NCBI GenBank assembly: GCA_905216175.1
Contig: CAJMSV010000001.1
Span: forward strand, 15,094-79,093
DNA length: 64,000 bases
Reading direction: 5' to 3'
DNA from: an uncultured bacterium
GTDB taxonomy: Bacteria; Actinomycetota; Coriobacteriia; Coriobacteriales; Coriobacteriaceae
Of the stretch, positions 36,854 through 45,097 are shown piece after piece. Position 1 is the first letter of the stretch. Each line of letters starts with the position of its first letter. The translations under genes and the position numbers were made by a program. The notes beneath the pieces are model-generated. The model ran no database searches. It had not been told where the DNA came from and saw only the letters and a list, made by a program, of their open reading frames with translations.

Positions 36854-36883
36854 AAAAAAGCCCGGGTGCCGTGGCATCCGGGC
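36854..36883 (-). terminator. Terminator of the rplC-rplX operon
   Basis: On the minus strand GCCCGGATGCC pairs with GGCACCCGGGC (one wobble, 2-nt loop) followed by six T. It lies 30 nt past the rplX stop, which shows the operon ends here. Confidence 0.9.
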
Positions 36884-36913
36884 CTTTACTAGCAACTTGA
36901 TGTTGCGGGCAGC

Positions 36914-37219
36914 TTAGAACTTGTGGCCGCACTTCTTGCAGACGCGCAGCTTGTTCTTGCCGTCCTTCTCGTGACCGACGCGGGTAACCTTACCGCACTC
37001 GGGGCAGACGAGATTGACGTTGGAGGCGTCGATGGGAGCCTCCTGCGAAACGATGCCGCCCTGCTGGTTGGCAGCGTTGGGCTTGACGGCCTTCTTGACG
37101 ACCGAAACGCCCTCGACAACGACCTTGTTCTCGCCGGGGAGAGCACGCAGGACAACGCCCTGCTTGCCGCGATCCTTACCAGAGAGAACCTGGACCTTAT
37201 CGCCCTTCTTGATATACAT
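36914..37219 (-). CDS. rplX: 50S ribosomal protein L24
   Basis: 101 residues. The KOW motif [20 protein letters not shown] is at the N-terminus, and a four-Cys zinc-type patch [11 protein letters not shown]...CKKCG lies at the C-terminus (a C+ form). L24 is an early assembly-initiation protein of the large subunit. It is the last gene here; the usual next genes rplE, rpsN and rpsH are absent and a terminator follows. Confidence 0.95.
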   Translation of the reverse strand: MYIKKGDKVQVLSGKDRGKQGVVLRALPGENKVVVEGVSVVKKAVKPNAANQQGGIVSQEAPIDASNVNLVCPECGKVTRVGHEKDGKNKLRVCKKCGHKF

Positions 37220-37232
37220 ATATCTCCCCTAA

Positions 37233-37601
37233 CTACAGGGTCTCGGGAGCGAGCGAGACGATCTTCATGTACTTCTTGTCACGAAGCTCGCGAGCGACAG
37301 GCCCGAAGATACGGGTGCCGACGGGCGAACCATCGTTGTTGATGACAACGCAGGCGTTCTCATCAAAGCGAATGTAGGAGCCATCCTTGCGGCGGATCTC
37401 CTTAACGGTGCGAACGACGACGCAACGGACAACGTCCTTCTTCTTGACGTTGGCGCCAGGAGTAGCCTCCTGGACAGCACCGATGAACACATCGCCGATG
37501 CCTGCATAACGACGCTTGGAACCGCCAAGCACCTTGATGCAGCGAATCTTGCGAGCGCCGGAGTTGTCGGCGACGTTCAGCATGGTTTGCATCTGAATCA
37601 T
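37233..37601 (-). CDS. rplN: 50S ribosomal protein L14
   Basis: 122 residues, the family's standard length. [19 protein letters not shown] is the classic N-terminus. It forms part of the subunit interface near the factor-binding site. It lies 13 nt before rplX and is separated from rpsQ by a structured 118-nt gap. Confidence 0.97.
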   Translation of the reverse strand: MIQMQTMLNVADNSGARKIRCIKVLGGSKRRYAGIGDVFIGAVQEATPGANVKKKDVVRCVVVRTVKEIRRKDGSYIRFDENACVVINNDGSPVGTRIFGPVARELRDKKYMKIVSLAPETL

Positions 37602-37626
37602 GGTAGATGTTCCTCCGAACTAAGAA

Positions 37627-37692
37627 CCGAAGAGAGGTGCGCTGCCTTTATACGGCCTGTGGTATGCAAGCCAGGCATACGCACATCTTCGG
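37627..37692 (-). other. Structured RNA element in the rpsQ-rplN gap
   Basis: CCGAAGA pairs with TCTTCGG, then GTGCG with CGCAC, with an inner GTATGC/GCATAC stem, forming one nested structure in a 118-nt gap. A small AGTCG/CGACT hairpin lies upstream. Possible autoregulatory site or internal attenuator; no known r-protein leader family was recognised. Confidence 0.5.
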
Positions 37693-37719
37693 AAACGTAC
37701 AAGTCGTAAGAGCGACTGC

Positions 37720-37980
37720 TTATTTAGCGCGCTCGACGACCTCGATGAGGCGCCAACGCTTCATCTTGGACATAGGACGGGTCTCCATAACGCGGACGGT
37801 GTCGCCCACGCCAGCCGTGCACTCCTCGTCGTGAGCGTGCAGCTTCTTGGAGCTGGTCATCATCTTGCCGTACTTGGGGTGACGCTTGCGCTCGGTGATG
37901 GTGACAACAATGGTCTTGGCACCGGAGACGGAGGTAACGACACCCGTACGGACCTTACGCGAGTTACGCGAATCAGTCAT
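37720..37980 (-). CDS. rpsQ: 30S ribosomal protein S17
   Basis: 86 residues with VTSVSGAKTIVVTITERKRH and HDEECTAGVGDTVRVMETRP, the S17 signatures. Binds 16S rRNA helices 7 and 11. It follows rpmC after 16 nt. Confidence 0.96.
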   Translation of the reverse strand: MTDSRNSRKVRTGVVTSVSGAKTIVVTITERKRHPKYGKMMTSSKKLHAHDEECTAGVGDTVRVMETRPMSKMKRWRLIEVVERAK

Positions 37981-37996
37981 GTTCTCTCCTTAGGTC

Positions 37997-38212
37997 CTAC
38001 TCGGCGACAGCGGACTTCTCCGCTGCGATCTCGCGGGCGCGCTGCTCCGTGAGGACGCGAGCGATGTCCTTCTTCACGGTGTTGACGCGAGCGGTGTTGT
38101 CCAGCTGGCTGGTGGCCATCTGGAAACGAAGGTTAAAGAGCTCGGCGCGCATTTCCTTCAGCTTCTCAACGAGCTGAGCGTCCGAGAGCTCACGAATCTC
38201 TGCGGGCTTCAT
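37997..38212 (-). CDS. rpmC: 50S ribosomal protein L29
   Basis: 71 residues; [18 protein letters not shown] and LFNLRFQMATSQL are diagnostic. The start overlaps the rplP stop (TAATG type), which suggests translational coupling. Confidence 0.95.
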   Translation of the reverse strand: MKPAEIRELSDAQLVEKLKEMRAELFNLRFQMATSQLDNTARVNTVKKDIARVLTEQRAREIAAEKSAVAE

Positions 38213-38715
38213 TAGTTCTCCTCCTTGGCGGCGGCGGCGTCCTCAGCAGCCCACTTGGCCTCGAGAGCGGCCTCCTCAGCCATCTCCTTCTCGATGCGCT
38301 GCTCAGCGTTCTTGGCAGCAACAATCTTGGTCTTGATGGGAAGCTTGTGCTGTGCAAGACGCAGAGCCTCGCGAGCGACCTCCTCGGGAACACCCTTGAC
38401 CTCGAACATGATGCGGCCGGGCTTGACGACGGCCACCCACTCCTCGGGGTTACCCTTACCAGAACCCATGCGAGTCTCGGCAGGCTTCTTGGTGATGGGC
38501 TTATCGGGGAAGATCGTGATGTAGACACGACCGCCACGCTTCATGTAGCGGGTCATGGCGATACGAGCGGCCTCGATCTGACGGTTGGTGATCCAATGGG
38601 CCTCGAGAGCCTGGATACCAAACTCGCCGAAATGCAGCTCGGTATTACCCTTGGCCTGGCCCTTCATGGAGCCACGCTGCACCTTGCGGTGAAGAATACG
38701 CTTAGGGGCAAGCAC
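38212..38715 (-). CDS. rplP: 50S ribosomal protein L16
   Basis: 167 residues, longer than the usual 136-145 because of a charged Ala/Glu-rich C-terminal tail ([18 protein letters not shown]). [15 protein letters not shown] and [13 protein letters not shown] are family motifs. The GTG start overlaps the rpsC stop by one base. Confidence 0.96.
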   Translation of the reverse strand: MLAPKRILHRKVQRGSMKGQAKGNTELHFGEFGIQALEAHWITNRQIEAARIAMTRYMKRGGRVYITIFPDKPITKKPAETRMGSGKGNPEEWVAVVKPGRIMFEVKGVPEEVAREALRLAQHKLPIKTKIVAAKNAEQRIEKEMAEEAALEAKWAAEDAAAAKEEN

Positions 38716-39425
38716 TACTGACCCCTCCTCTCGGAGTTACGACGACGAGGACGGGAAGAGCCCTCGAGTGCAGGGTTGGGAACAGGCTGGCCCGGGAGCT
38801 TCTCGCCCAGGTAGATCCAGACCTTCACGCCGCAAGCGCCCATGGTGGTGCTGGCGACAGCCGTGCCGTAGTCGATCTTGGCACGGAGGGTGTGCAGAGG
38901 CACGCGACCCTCACGGTACCACTCACGACGGCCCATCTCGGCACCGCCGAGACGACCGGAGCACTGGATACGGATGCCCTTAGCGCCGGCCTTGCGGGCG
39001 GACTGGACAGCCTTGCGCATAGCGCGACGGAAGGCAACGCGGCCCTCGAGCTGCTCGGCGATAGACTGAGCAACGAGGTTGGCGTCGAGCTCGGGGCGCT
39101 TGATCTCGACAACGTCGACGGAGAGCTGGCCCTTGGAGACGCCAGCGACCTTCTCGAGCTCGGTGCGGAGGGTATCGATCTCGGCACCCTTCTTACCGAT
39201 GACAACGCCGGGGCGAGCGGTGAGGATGATGACCTTCACCTTGTCGCCAGCGCGCTCGATCTCGACGCGGGAGACAGCTGCGCGGGAAAGACGCTTCTCG
39301 AGGTACTTGCGGATCTCGAGATCGTTACCGAGGGTCTTAGCGTAATCCTTCTCTGCGAACCAGCGGGAGCGCCAGTTCTCGGTGATGCCAAGACGTTAGC
39401 CGGTGGTGTAGTCTTTCTGACTCAT
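38715..39425 (-). CDS. rpsC: 30S ribosomal protein S3, with an in-frame TAA at codon 10
   Basis: The frame from ATG 39425 reads [12 protein letters not shown] (bases 39396-39398), [20 protein letters not shown] and on to the end, 237 codons. Everything after the stop matches S3, including the KH domain ([20 protein letters not shown]). No good restart codon exists until a GTG 62 codons in, which would remove the N-terminal domain. S3 is needed for growth in known bacteria, so the stop is probably a sequence error, or else it is read through. A single change from TAC (Tyr) would explain it. Confidence 0.9.
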
Positions 39426-39431
39426 ACAGCT

Positions 39432-39803
39432 TTACGCCTCCTCTCGAGGAGCAACGACGACGGTGATGTGGGATGTACGCTTCTGATTGCGAGTAGCGGA
39501 TCCCTTGGCGCGGGGACGGATGCGCTTAAGCGTCGGACCCTCGTCAACATAGGCAGCGGCGACAACCAGGTTGTCGGCACGCAGACCGTTGTTGTTCTCG
39601 GCGTTCGCAACGGCGGAACGGAGAACCTTCTCGACATCCACGGCGACGGCGCGGTCGCAGAAGTGGAGGATGTCGAAGGCCTGAGCGACAGGCTTGCGGC
39701 GGATCAGATCGACCACCAGGCGGGCCTTGCTGGGGGAAACACGCACGTACTTAGCGACGGCGCGAACCTCGGTGGCCTCAGTTTCAATAGACTTAGTTGC
39801 CAT
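39432..39803 (-). CDS. rplV: 50S ribosomal protein L22
   Basis: 123 residues. [20 protein letters not shown] and the exit-tunnel loop with [14 protein letters not shown] are visible; that loop is where macrolide-resistance changes occur, and it looks wild type. It lies 6 nt before rpsC. Confidence 0.96.
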   Translation of the reverse strand: MATKSIETEATEVRAVAKYVRVSPSKARLVVDLIRRKPVAQAFDILHFCDRAVAVDVEKVLRSAVANAENNNGLRADNLVVAAAYVDEGPTLKRIRPRAKGSATRNQKRTSHITVVVAPREEA

Positions 39804-39817
39804 TTACGGTTAACCCC

Positions 39818-40078
39818 CTATTTGGCCTTGTGGCCACGGAACGTACGAGTCGGCGCGAACTCGCCGAGCTTGTGACCAACCATGGACTCGGTAACATACA
39901 CGGGCACATGCTTGCGGCCGTCGTGGACGGCGATGGTGTGACCAACCATCTCGGGGAAGATGGTGGACGCGCGGGACCAGGTCTTCACGACGTCCTTCTT
40001 GCCAGCCTCGTTCATCGCGGTGATACGCGAGAGAAGGCGAGTCTCCACGAACGGGCCCTTTTTGAGACTTCTGCTCAT
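39818..40078 (-). CDS. rpsS: 30S ribosomal protein S19
   Basis: 86 residues, beginning [19 protein letters not shown], with [19 protein letters not shown] and [14 protein letters not shown]. Head protein near the A site. Confidence 0.96.
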   Translation of the reverse strand: MSRSLKKGPFVETRLLSRITAMNEAGKKDVVKTWSRASTIFPEMVGHTIAVHDGRKHVPVYVTESMVGHKLGEFAPTRTFRGHKAK

Positions 40079-40110
40079 AAGTGCTTTCTCCTAAAACTCG
40101 GTATCCGAAA

Positions 40111-40941
40111 TTACTTCTTACGGCGACGAATGATGTGCTGGTTCGAGACCTTCTTCTTCTTGCGCGTACGAAGGCCCTTCGTCGGCTTACCCCAGGGGGT
40201 AACAGAGGGACGACCAGAGGTGTGGTTCTTGCCCTCGCCACCGCCGTGCGGGTGGTCGACAGGGTTCATGACGGTACCGCGGACGGTCGGGCGCACGTTC
40301 ATGTGACGCTTACGGCCGGCCTTGCCGATGACGATGTTGGAGTGATCGGCGTTGCCGACCTCACCGACGGTGGCGCGGCAGGTAACGAGGATGCGGCGCA
40401 TCTCGGAGGAAGGCATACGGACGATAGCGTACTTGCCCTCCTTACCCATCAGCTGGCAGGAGTTACCGGCGGAACGGGCGATAGCAGCGCCCTTGCCCGG
40501 CTGGAACTCGACGGCGTGGATGAGCGTACCGACGGGGAAGTCGGCGAGGGGCAGAGCGTTGCCCGGCTTGATGTCGGCGTCAGAACCGGACATGATGGTC
40601 TGACCGACCTCGAGGCCCTTGGGGGCCAGGATGTAGCGCTTCTCACCGTCAGCGTAGTGCAGCAGAGCGATGCGAGCGGAACGGTTCGGATCGTACTCGA
40701 TCGTGGCAACCTTGGCGGGCACGCCGTCCTTGTTGCGCTTGAAGTCGATCACGCGGTAACGACGCTTCACGCCGCCGCCCTGGTGGCGGGTGGTGATGCG
40801 GCCGTTGTTGTTACGACCGGCCTTCTTGGGCAGGGGCTCGAGAAGAGACTTCTCGGGCTTGGCGCAGGTGATCTCGGAGAAGTCGGAGATCGTCTGCCAA
40901 CGCCTACCAGCGGAGGTCGGCTTAAGGTGCTTTACAGCCAT
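40111..40941 (-). CDS. rplB: 50S ribosomal protein L2
   Basis: 276 residues from ATG 40941 (GAAAGGG upstream); the frame extends further but into the structured gap. [15 protein letters not shown] and the peptidyl-transferase-proximal [20 protein letters not shown] block, here [15 protein letters not shown], are present. It is separated from rplW by an unusual 179-nt gap. Confidence 0.96.
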   Translation of the reverse strand: MAVKHLKPTSAGRRWQTISDFSEITCAKPEKSLLEPLPKKAGRNNNGRITTRHQGGGVKRRYRVIDFKRNKDGVPAKVATIEYDPNRSARIALLHYADGEKRYILAPKGLEVGQTIMSGSDADIKPGNALPLADFPVGTLIHAVEFQPGKGAAIARSAGNSCQLMGKEGKYAIVRMPSSEMRRILVTCRATVGEVGNADHSNIVIGKAGRKRHMNVRPTVRGTVMNPVDHPHGGGEGKNHTSGRPSVTPWGKPTKGLRTRKKKKVSNQHIIRRRKK

Positions 40942-40971
40942 TACAATCCCTTTCAATAGGAATCCGTTAGC

Positions 40972-41102
40972 CATCGCAGACAGGGATTCGAGGTTCTGCC
41001 TCGGGTGCGATGACACCGGACTTATACACGGTTCCGGGCGTGTCCATTTTATACGCCCAAAACCTTGAGCTCCCGCCTCCCCTATTTGGGAGGCATGAGC
41101 TC
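40972..41102 (-). other. Structured 179-nt gap between rplW and rplB
   Basis: Nested stem CATCGCA/TGCGATG (40972-40978 with 41006-41012) enclosing CGAGG/CCTCG, a GGGCGT/ACGCCC hairpin near 41036-41057, and GAGCTC-xx-GCCTCCC paired with GGGAGGC-xx-GAGCTC at 41067-41102. Other gaps in this operon are mostly under 50 nt. Candidate attenuator or r-protein binding site before rplB. Confidence 0.5.
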
Positions 41103-41120
41103 ACTCAACAGCAGCGAGTC

Positions 41121-41408
41121 TTAGGCCTGGTTGCCAAAGACCTCGATGGTGTCGCCCTCGGCCAGCGTGACGATGGCCTTCTTCCAAGAACGGGTCTTGC
41201 CGGCGACATAGCGCACGCGCTTGGTCTTGGGCTTGACCGTCAGGGTGTTCACGCGAACGACCTTGACGCCGAAGATCTCCTCGACAGCGTCCTTGATCTG
41301 ATACTTGTTAGCATCCTTGGCGACCTCGAACGTGTACTTGTTCAGCTCCATGCCGGAGAAGGAACGCTCGGACACGATCGGACGGATGATGATCTCGTGG
41401 GCGGTCAT
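41121..41408 (-). CDS. rplW: 50S ribosomal protein L23
   Basis: 95 residues: IIIRPIVSERSFSGME at the start and FGVKVVRVNTLTVKPKTKR in the middle. Binds at the exit tunnel, where trigger factor and SRP dock. Directly abuts rplD. Confidence 0.95.
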   Translation of the reverse strand: MTAHEIIIRPIVSERSFSGMELNKYTFEVAKDANKYQIKDAVEEIFGVKVVRVNTLTVKPKTKRVRYVAGKTRSWKKAIVTLAEGDTIEVFGNQA

Positions 41409-42035
41409 TTATGCAAGCACCTCCCCGAAGTGAGCGGCGATGTCGGCGGGCATCAGCACAGCGTTGTTGTTAACGAGATCGTAGGTGTTGGCCTCGTCGG
41501 CAGTGATGATGAACGTCTTGGGAATGTTGCGGAACGACAGGTAGGCGTTGACGTCCTCATCGCGAACGATGATGGTCAGACGCTTGCCCTCAAGGCCGAG
41601 AGCCTTGAGCATGGCGACGGCAGCCTTGGTGGAAGGCTTCTCGAAGCCGTAGTCGTCGACGAGCACGAGCTCGCCATCGGCCAGCTTGGCGGACAGCGCG
41701 GAGCGCATAGCCAGCTTGACCTCCTTGTTGTTCATACGCTTAGCGTAGGAACGGGGCTTGGGGGCGAAGACAACGCCACCGTGACGCCACTGGGCAGCAC
41801 GGATGGAACCCTGACGGGCACGGCCGGTGCCCTTCTGACGCCAAGGCTTCTTGCCGCCACCGGAAACCTCAGAGCGACCCTTAGCAGACTGGGTGCCCTG
41901 ACGCCAAGAGGCCATCTGGCACTTGACGATGTGGTGCATAACGTGGATGTTCGGCTCGATGCCGTACACCTCAGCGGCGAGCTCGGCCTCGGCGACCTTC
42001 TTGCCCTCGCTGTTCTTTACTTCAAACTTTGCCAT
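41409..42035 (-). CDS. rplD: 50S ribosomal protein L4
   Basis: 208 residues. The tunnel loop KKPWRQKGTGRARQGSIRAA is intact. In E. coli L4 also represses the S10 operon by attenuation. Whether it does so here through the leader before rplC is unknown. Confidence 0.96.
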   Translation of the reverse strand: MAKFEVKNSEGKKVAEAELAAEVYGIEPNIHVMHHIVKCQMASWRQGTQSAKGRSEVSGGGKKPWRQKGTGRARQGSIRAAQWRHGGVVFAPKPRSYAKRMNNKEVKLAMRSALSAKLADGELVLVDDYGFEKPSTKAAVAMLKALGLEGKRLTIIVRDEDVNAYLSFRNIPKTFIITADEANTYDLVNNNAVLMPADIAAHFGEVLA

Positions 42036-42081
42036 TTAAGTGTTCTCCTTGGTATGACGCTGGGCTAAATGGGCTGGGCCC

Positions 42082-42702
42082 TTAGGCCATACGGATGGCG
42101 ACGAGACCATTCTTGGCACCCGGGACAGCGCCCTTGACCAAGATGAGGTTCTGCTCGGCATCGATGCGGACAACGGAAAGGTTCTTGACGGTAACGCGCT
42201 CGTTACCCATGTGACCGGCCATCTTGACGCCCTTGAGGACGCGCGCAGGATAGGCGCACTGACCGATAGAACCGGGGTGACGCTGGAAGTGAGAACCATG
42301 CGTCATAGGACCGCGGCGCTGACCCCAGCGCTTGATGCGACCCTGGAAGCCCTTACCCTTGGAGGTACCGATGACGTCGACCTTCTCGACATCAGCGAAA
42401 TCAGCGACGGTGACGACCTCGCCGACCTTGTGCTCCTCGCCGTTCTCGACGCGGACCTCACGAAGGAAGCGAACAGGCTCGACGCCAGCCTTGGCGAAGT
42501 GACCAGCCATGGGCTTGTTCACGTTCTTGGCCTTGATGTCGCCGAAACCGATCTGGACGGCGTCATAGCCGTCGGTTGCCTGAGTTTTAACCTGCGAGAC
42601 AGCGCAGGGGCCAGCCTGGATGACCGTGACGGGAACGACGTTGTCGTCCTCGTCCCAAACCTGGGTCATGCCAATCTTGCGGCCGAGAATCATGCTGATC
42701 AA
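42082..42702 (-). CDS. rplC: 50S ribosomal protein L3
   Basis: About 206 residues. The frame opens at TTG 42702 ([20 protein letters not shown]); an ATG three codons later (42693) is an alternative, and neither has a strong ribosome site. [13 protein letters not shown] and [15 protein letters not shown] are family motifs. It is the first gene of this operon; the usual rpsJ is not upstream but with fusA at 56.5 kb. Confidence 0.94.
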   Translation of the reverse strand: MISMILGRKIGMTQVWDEDDNVVPVTVIQAGPCAVSQVKTQATDGYDAVQIGFGDIKAKNVNKPMAGHFAKAGVEPVRFLREVRVENGEEHKVGEVVTVADFADVEKVDVIGTSKGKGFQGRIKRWGQRRGPMTHGSHFQRHPGSIGQCAYPARVLKGVKMAGHMGNERVTVKNLSVVRIDAEQNLILVKGAVPGAKNGLVAIRMA

Positions 42703-42840
42703 GATATGATCCCAACTCTCGCGTGGTCTTGGGACAATGCGTACACCACCGAGCGTACGCCCCTAGAGGACCACTACTTACACGACGTGCTCCCCAGCCT
42801 TGTATAGCGTCCGGACTACCTGACAACCCTATTAAGCAGG
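42703..42840 (-). promoter_or_regulatory. Candidate structured leader of the rplC operon
   Basis: The minus strand can form GCGTAC/GTACGC, CCAA/TTGG, GTGGTC/GACCAC and GATCA/TGATC stems within about 110 nt before rplC. A TTGTCA and a TATACA occur upstream but only 14 nt apart, so the promoter is unsure. The rest of the gap to 43063 holds no recognised gene. Confidence 0.4.
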
Positions 42841-43063
42841 CATTTTGTCCAGCCAGAATACTCCCCTGGTTACACACAGCTGTTTAGTATACACGGCTGC
42901 GGGCGTATCCATCGAGATTCATATTTCACTCACATTGTTTACGCAGGTAAAGTGCGCGGAGTCGCCTGGGGCCGGCAGAGCGGCGGCGAAATATATTAAG
43001 GTTGCTGCTCTGCCGGGCCTGGGAGACGACACGTTGACGCCTGCTTAACTCTGCTCGCTCAGG

Positions 43064-43684
43064 CTAAAGACTTTGTTGAGGATCGATGATCTGCTGCAAG
43101 GTGAACTTACATTGGGACGTGTCGCATTCTTCTTGCGAATCCTCAAAATCAAAGATCATGATGGCGCAGTTGGGGAGCTTTGCTGAGAGTTCGAAGCCCT
43201 CTGGGGCGGCGGCTTTGATGAATTGGCGGCTGGCGCTGCCGTGGCTTACTGCTAGGAGGGTTTCGATGCCCTCGGCGCTTATGAGATTGGTGAGGGTGTC
43301 CACCATGCGCTCTTGCAGTGCCCGGCTTCCTTCTCCTCCGAAGGGGACCAGGTCCTCGCCCGGATCCCAGACGTCGGTGGGCAGAGCGCCGTGGGGGCCT
43401 GCTTCGAAGGTGCCGTAGCAGCGCTCGATGATGCCTTCGCAGGACTCGACTGCTGCGTCCGGGCCAAGGAGTTCGGTTGCGACGAGGCTTGCCGTGTCCA
43501 TGGCTCGGCCTAAGGGTGATGAGACCACTTTGTCGGGGACAACGTCGTGGCCCTTGAGCCATGCGGCTGCCATTCCCGCTTGTTTGCGGCCAAGGTCGGT
43601 CAGCGGTGAATCGCAGCGGCCCTGGACCAGCTTTTTGACGTTGAACTCCGTCTGACCGTGGCGGAGCAGATACAGCCTCTTCAT
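43064..43684 (-). CDS. Histidine phosphatase (phosphoglycerate mutase-like)
   Basis: 206 residues. LLRHGQTEFN carries the catalytic His9, and GIERCYGTFEAG-type sequence (IIERCYGTFE) and AVSHGSASR (second His) are present. The family includes cofactor-dependent phosphoglycerate mutases and many broad phosphatases; the short length and context suggest a phosphatase of unknown substrate. Lies upstream of nothing obvious; likely monocistronic. Confidence 0.8.
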   Translation of the reverse strand: MKRLYLLRHGQTEFNVKKLVQGRCDSPLTDLGRKQAGMAAAWLKGHDVVPDKVVSSPLGRAMDTASLVATELLGPDAAVESCEGIIERCYGTFEAGPHGALPTDVWDPGEDLVPFGGEGSRALQERMVDTLTNLISAEGIETLLAVSHGSASRQFIKAAAPEGFELSAKLPNCAIMIFDFEDSQEECDTSQCKFTLQQIIDPQQSL

Positions 43685-43723
43685 ATTCTCCCCTTCTGTA
43701 TAACTTGCTTTGCCGGCACAGCC

Positions 43724-44878
43724 CTACTCGTGGGTATGCCCTACGTAGTCTTCGTCGATCGTAATCTTGGCAATCGACTTGGGATATTCCGATTCGACCC
43801 GTTGTGCCAGCGCGTGCTTTAAGTCTTCGGCACTCATCTGCAGATCCGAGGGACGCACGCAGTCAAAGATCACGTTGGTGTGCGTGGGACCCGGCACACA
43901 GCGCAAATCGTGAATTGAAAGGCGACCATCGATCTCCTGGGTCATGGCGTTGATGCGCAGACGCATGCTTGCCACCTTTGGATCGTCGGTCACGATGGGA
44001 TCGTAATGGAGTGTGACGATCATGCCGTCTTCGACCCTAAACGACTGCTCGATGTTATCGAGCGTGTCGTGACTTTCCAGCGGGCTGGCTTCGGCTGCCA
44101 TCTCGGCGTGGGCACTTGCGAACTTTCTGCCTGGGCCGTAGTCGTGAACCATCAGATCGTGAACGCCCAAAACGCCGGGATAGCTCATGATCTTGTCTCG
44201 AATGTGCTTGACCAGCTTAGGATCGGGCGACTGACCCAAAAGCGGGCTCACCGTATCTTGAATAAGTTCAAAGCCGCTCCAGCCAATATAGGCGCCAACG
44301 GCAAGGCCGACCCATGCGTCAAGATTGATGTGCGTCACCTGCGAAACAATTGCGCACGCTAACACGGCGCCCGTGGCTAGGACATCGTTCTTGGAATCCT
44401 GCGCGGTCGCATGCAGCGTATCGGACTCGATACGGTCACCGAGCTTTTGGTTGAGGGCCGCCATCCAGAGCTTTACGGCCATCGAAAGCACTAGAACTGC
44501 CACCAGGGCAAGCGAGAACTCGACAGGTTCAGGGTGGATGACGCGCTCAACCGAGGACTTCACCAGCTCAACGCCAATCAGCAGCACGAGTGCCGCCACG
44601 ACCAGACCCGAGAGATACTCGTAGCGACCGTGGCCGTAAGGATGTTCGGGATCGGCCGGCTTGCTCGCCAGCTTAAAGCCCAGCACGCTCACGATATTCG
44701 AGCTGGCATCGGACAGGTTGTTCATGGCATCCGCCACGATCGAAACCGATCCCGAAACCACACCAATTGCGCCCTTCGCAGCACAAAGCGCAACATTGGC
44801 GAGAATACACACCACGCCCGTCAACGTGCCCACGCGCGCACGGTCGCCCTGTGCGCGCTTAACAATCCACTCGACCAT
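43724..44878 (-). CDS. Cation diffusion facilitator family metal transporter
   Basis: 384 residues. Six hydrophobic helices in the first 210 residues, with metal-site residues in VADAMNNLSDASSN (helix 2) and HATAQDSKNDVLATG (helix 5), then a cytosolic C-terminal domain (LGVHDLMVHDYGPG, with a His-rich HAEMAAE) typical of CDF proteins. An extra C-terminal part of about 90 residues ends in GHTHE. The helix 2/5 residues fit Zn, Fe or Mn exporters; the metal is not determined. Confidence 0.85.
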   Translation of the reverse strand: MVEWIVKRAQGDRARVGTLTGVVCILANVALCAAKGAIGVVSGSVSIVADAMNNLSDASSNIVSVLGFKLASKPADPEHPYGHGRYEYLSGLVVAALVLLIGVELVKSSVERVIHPEPVEFSLALVAVLVLSMAVKLWMAALNQKLGDRIESDTLHATAQDSKNDVLATGAVLACAIVSQVTHINLDAWVGLAVGAYIGWSGFELIQDTVSPLLGQSPDPKLVKHIRDKIMSYPGVLGVHDLMVHDYGPGRKFASAHAEMAAEASPLESHDTLDNIEQSFRVEDGMIVTLHYDPIVTDDPKVASMRLRINAMTQEIDGRLSIHDLRCVPGPTHTNVIFDCVRPSDLQMSAEDLKHALAQRVESEYPKSIAKITIDEDYVGHTHE

Positions 44879-44957
44879 CTACATCCGCCCCCACGGTACT
44901 ACCTATATATCTATTGCTCAAACGGATTGTAGTGTAGCCACTTTGTCCCCCAGATAC

Positions 44958-44990
44958 AAAAAGGCCGCAACCCACACGGGCCACGACCTT
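44958..44990 (-). terminator. Terminator after the PTS EIIC gene
   Basis: On the minus strand AAGGTCG pairs with CGGCCTT (one wobble), followed by TTTTTG. It lies about 110 nt past the EIIC stop. Confidence 0.55.
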
Positions 44991-44994
44991 GGAA

Positions 44995-45023
44995 TGTGAC
45001 ATGTGAGACTGTCCCTTTGTCGA
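44995..45023 (-). repeat. REP-like hairpin, GGGACAG core
   Basis: TGACATGTGAGACTGTCCC, then TTTGTCGA; outer GACA/TGTC pair. A close relative of the element at 46259. Confidence 0.6.
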
Positions 45024-45097
45024 TCGATTTATGCGCTTACTTCAGCAGCGCTCGCCACTGTTTCGGGCGAATCGGCTCCATCCCCCGTCGTCTGCCC

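Noticed and set aside
1472..39398. Selenocysteine or pyrrolysine as explanation for the in-frame stops
   Set aside because: Selenocysteine uses TGA, while these are TAG, TAG and TAA. Pyrrolysine would not explain TAA, and TAG ends many genes here (for example yqeC and accC). XdhD's selenium is a cofactor, not an amino acid.
42703..43063. tRNA or other structural RNA upstream of rplC
   Set aside because: Looked for cloverleaf arms and a T-loop sequence; only short unrelated stems were found.
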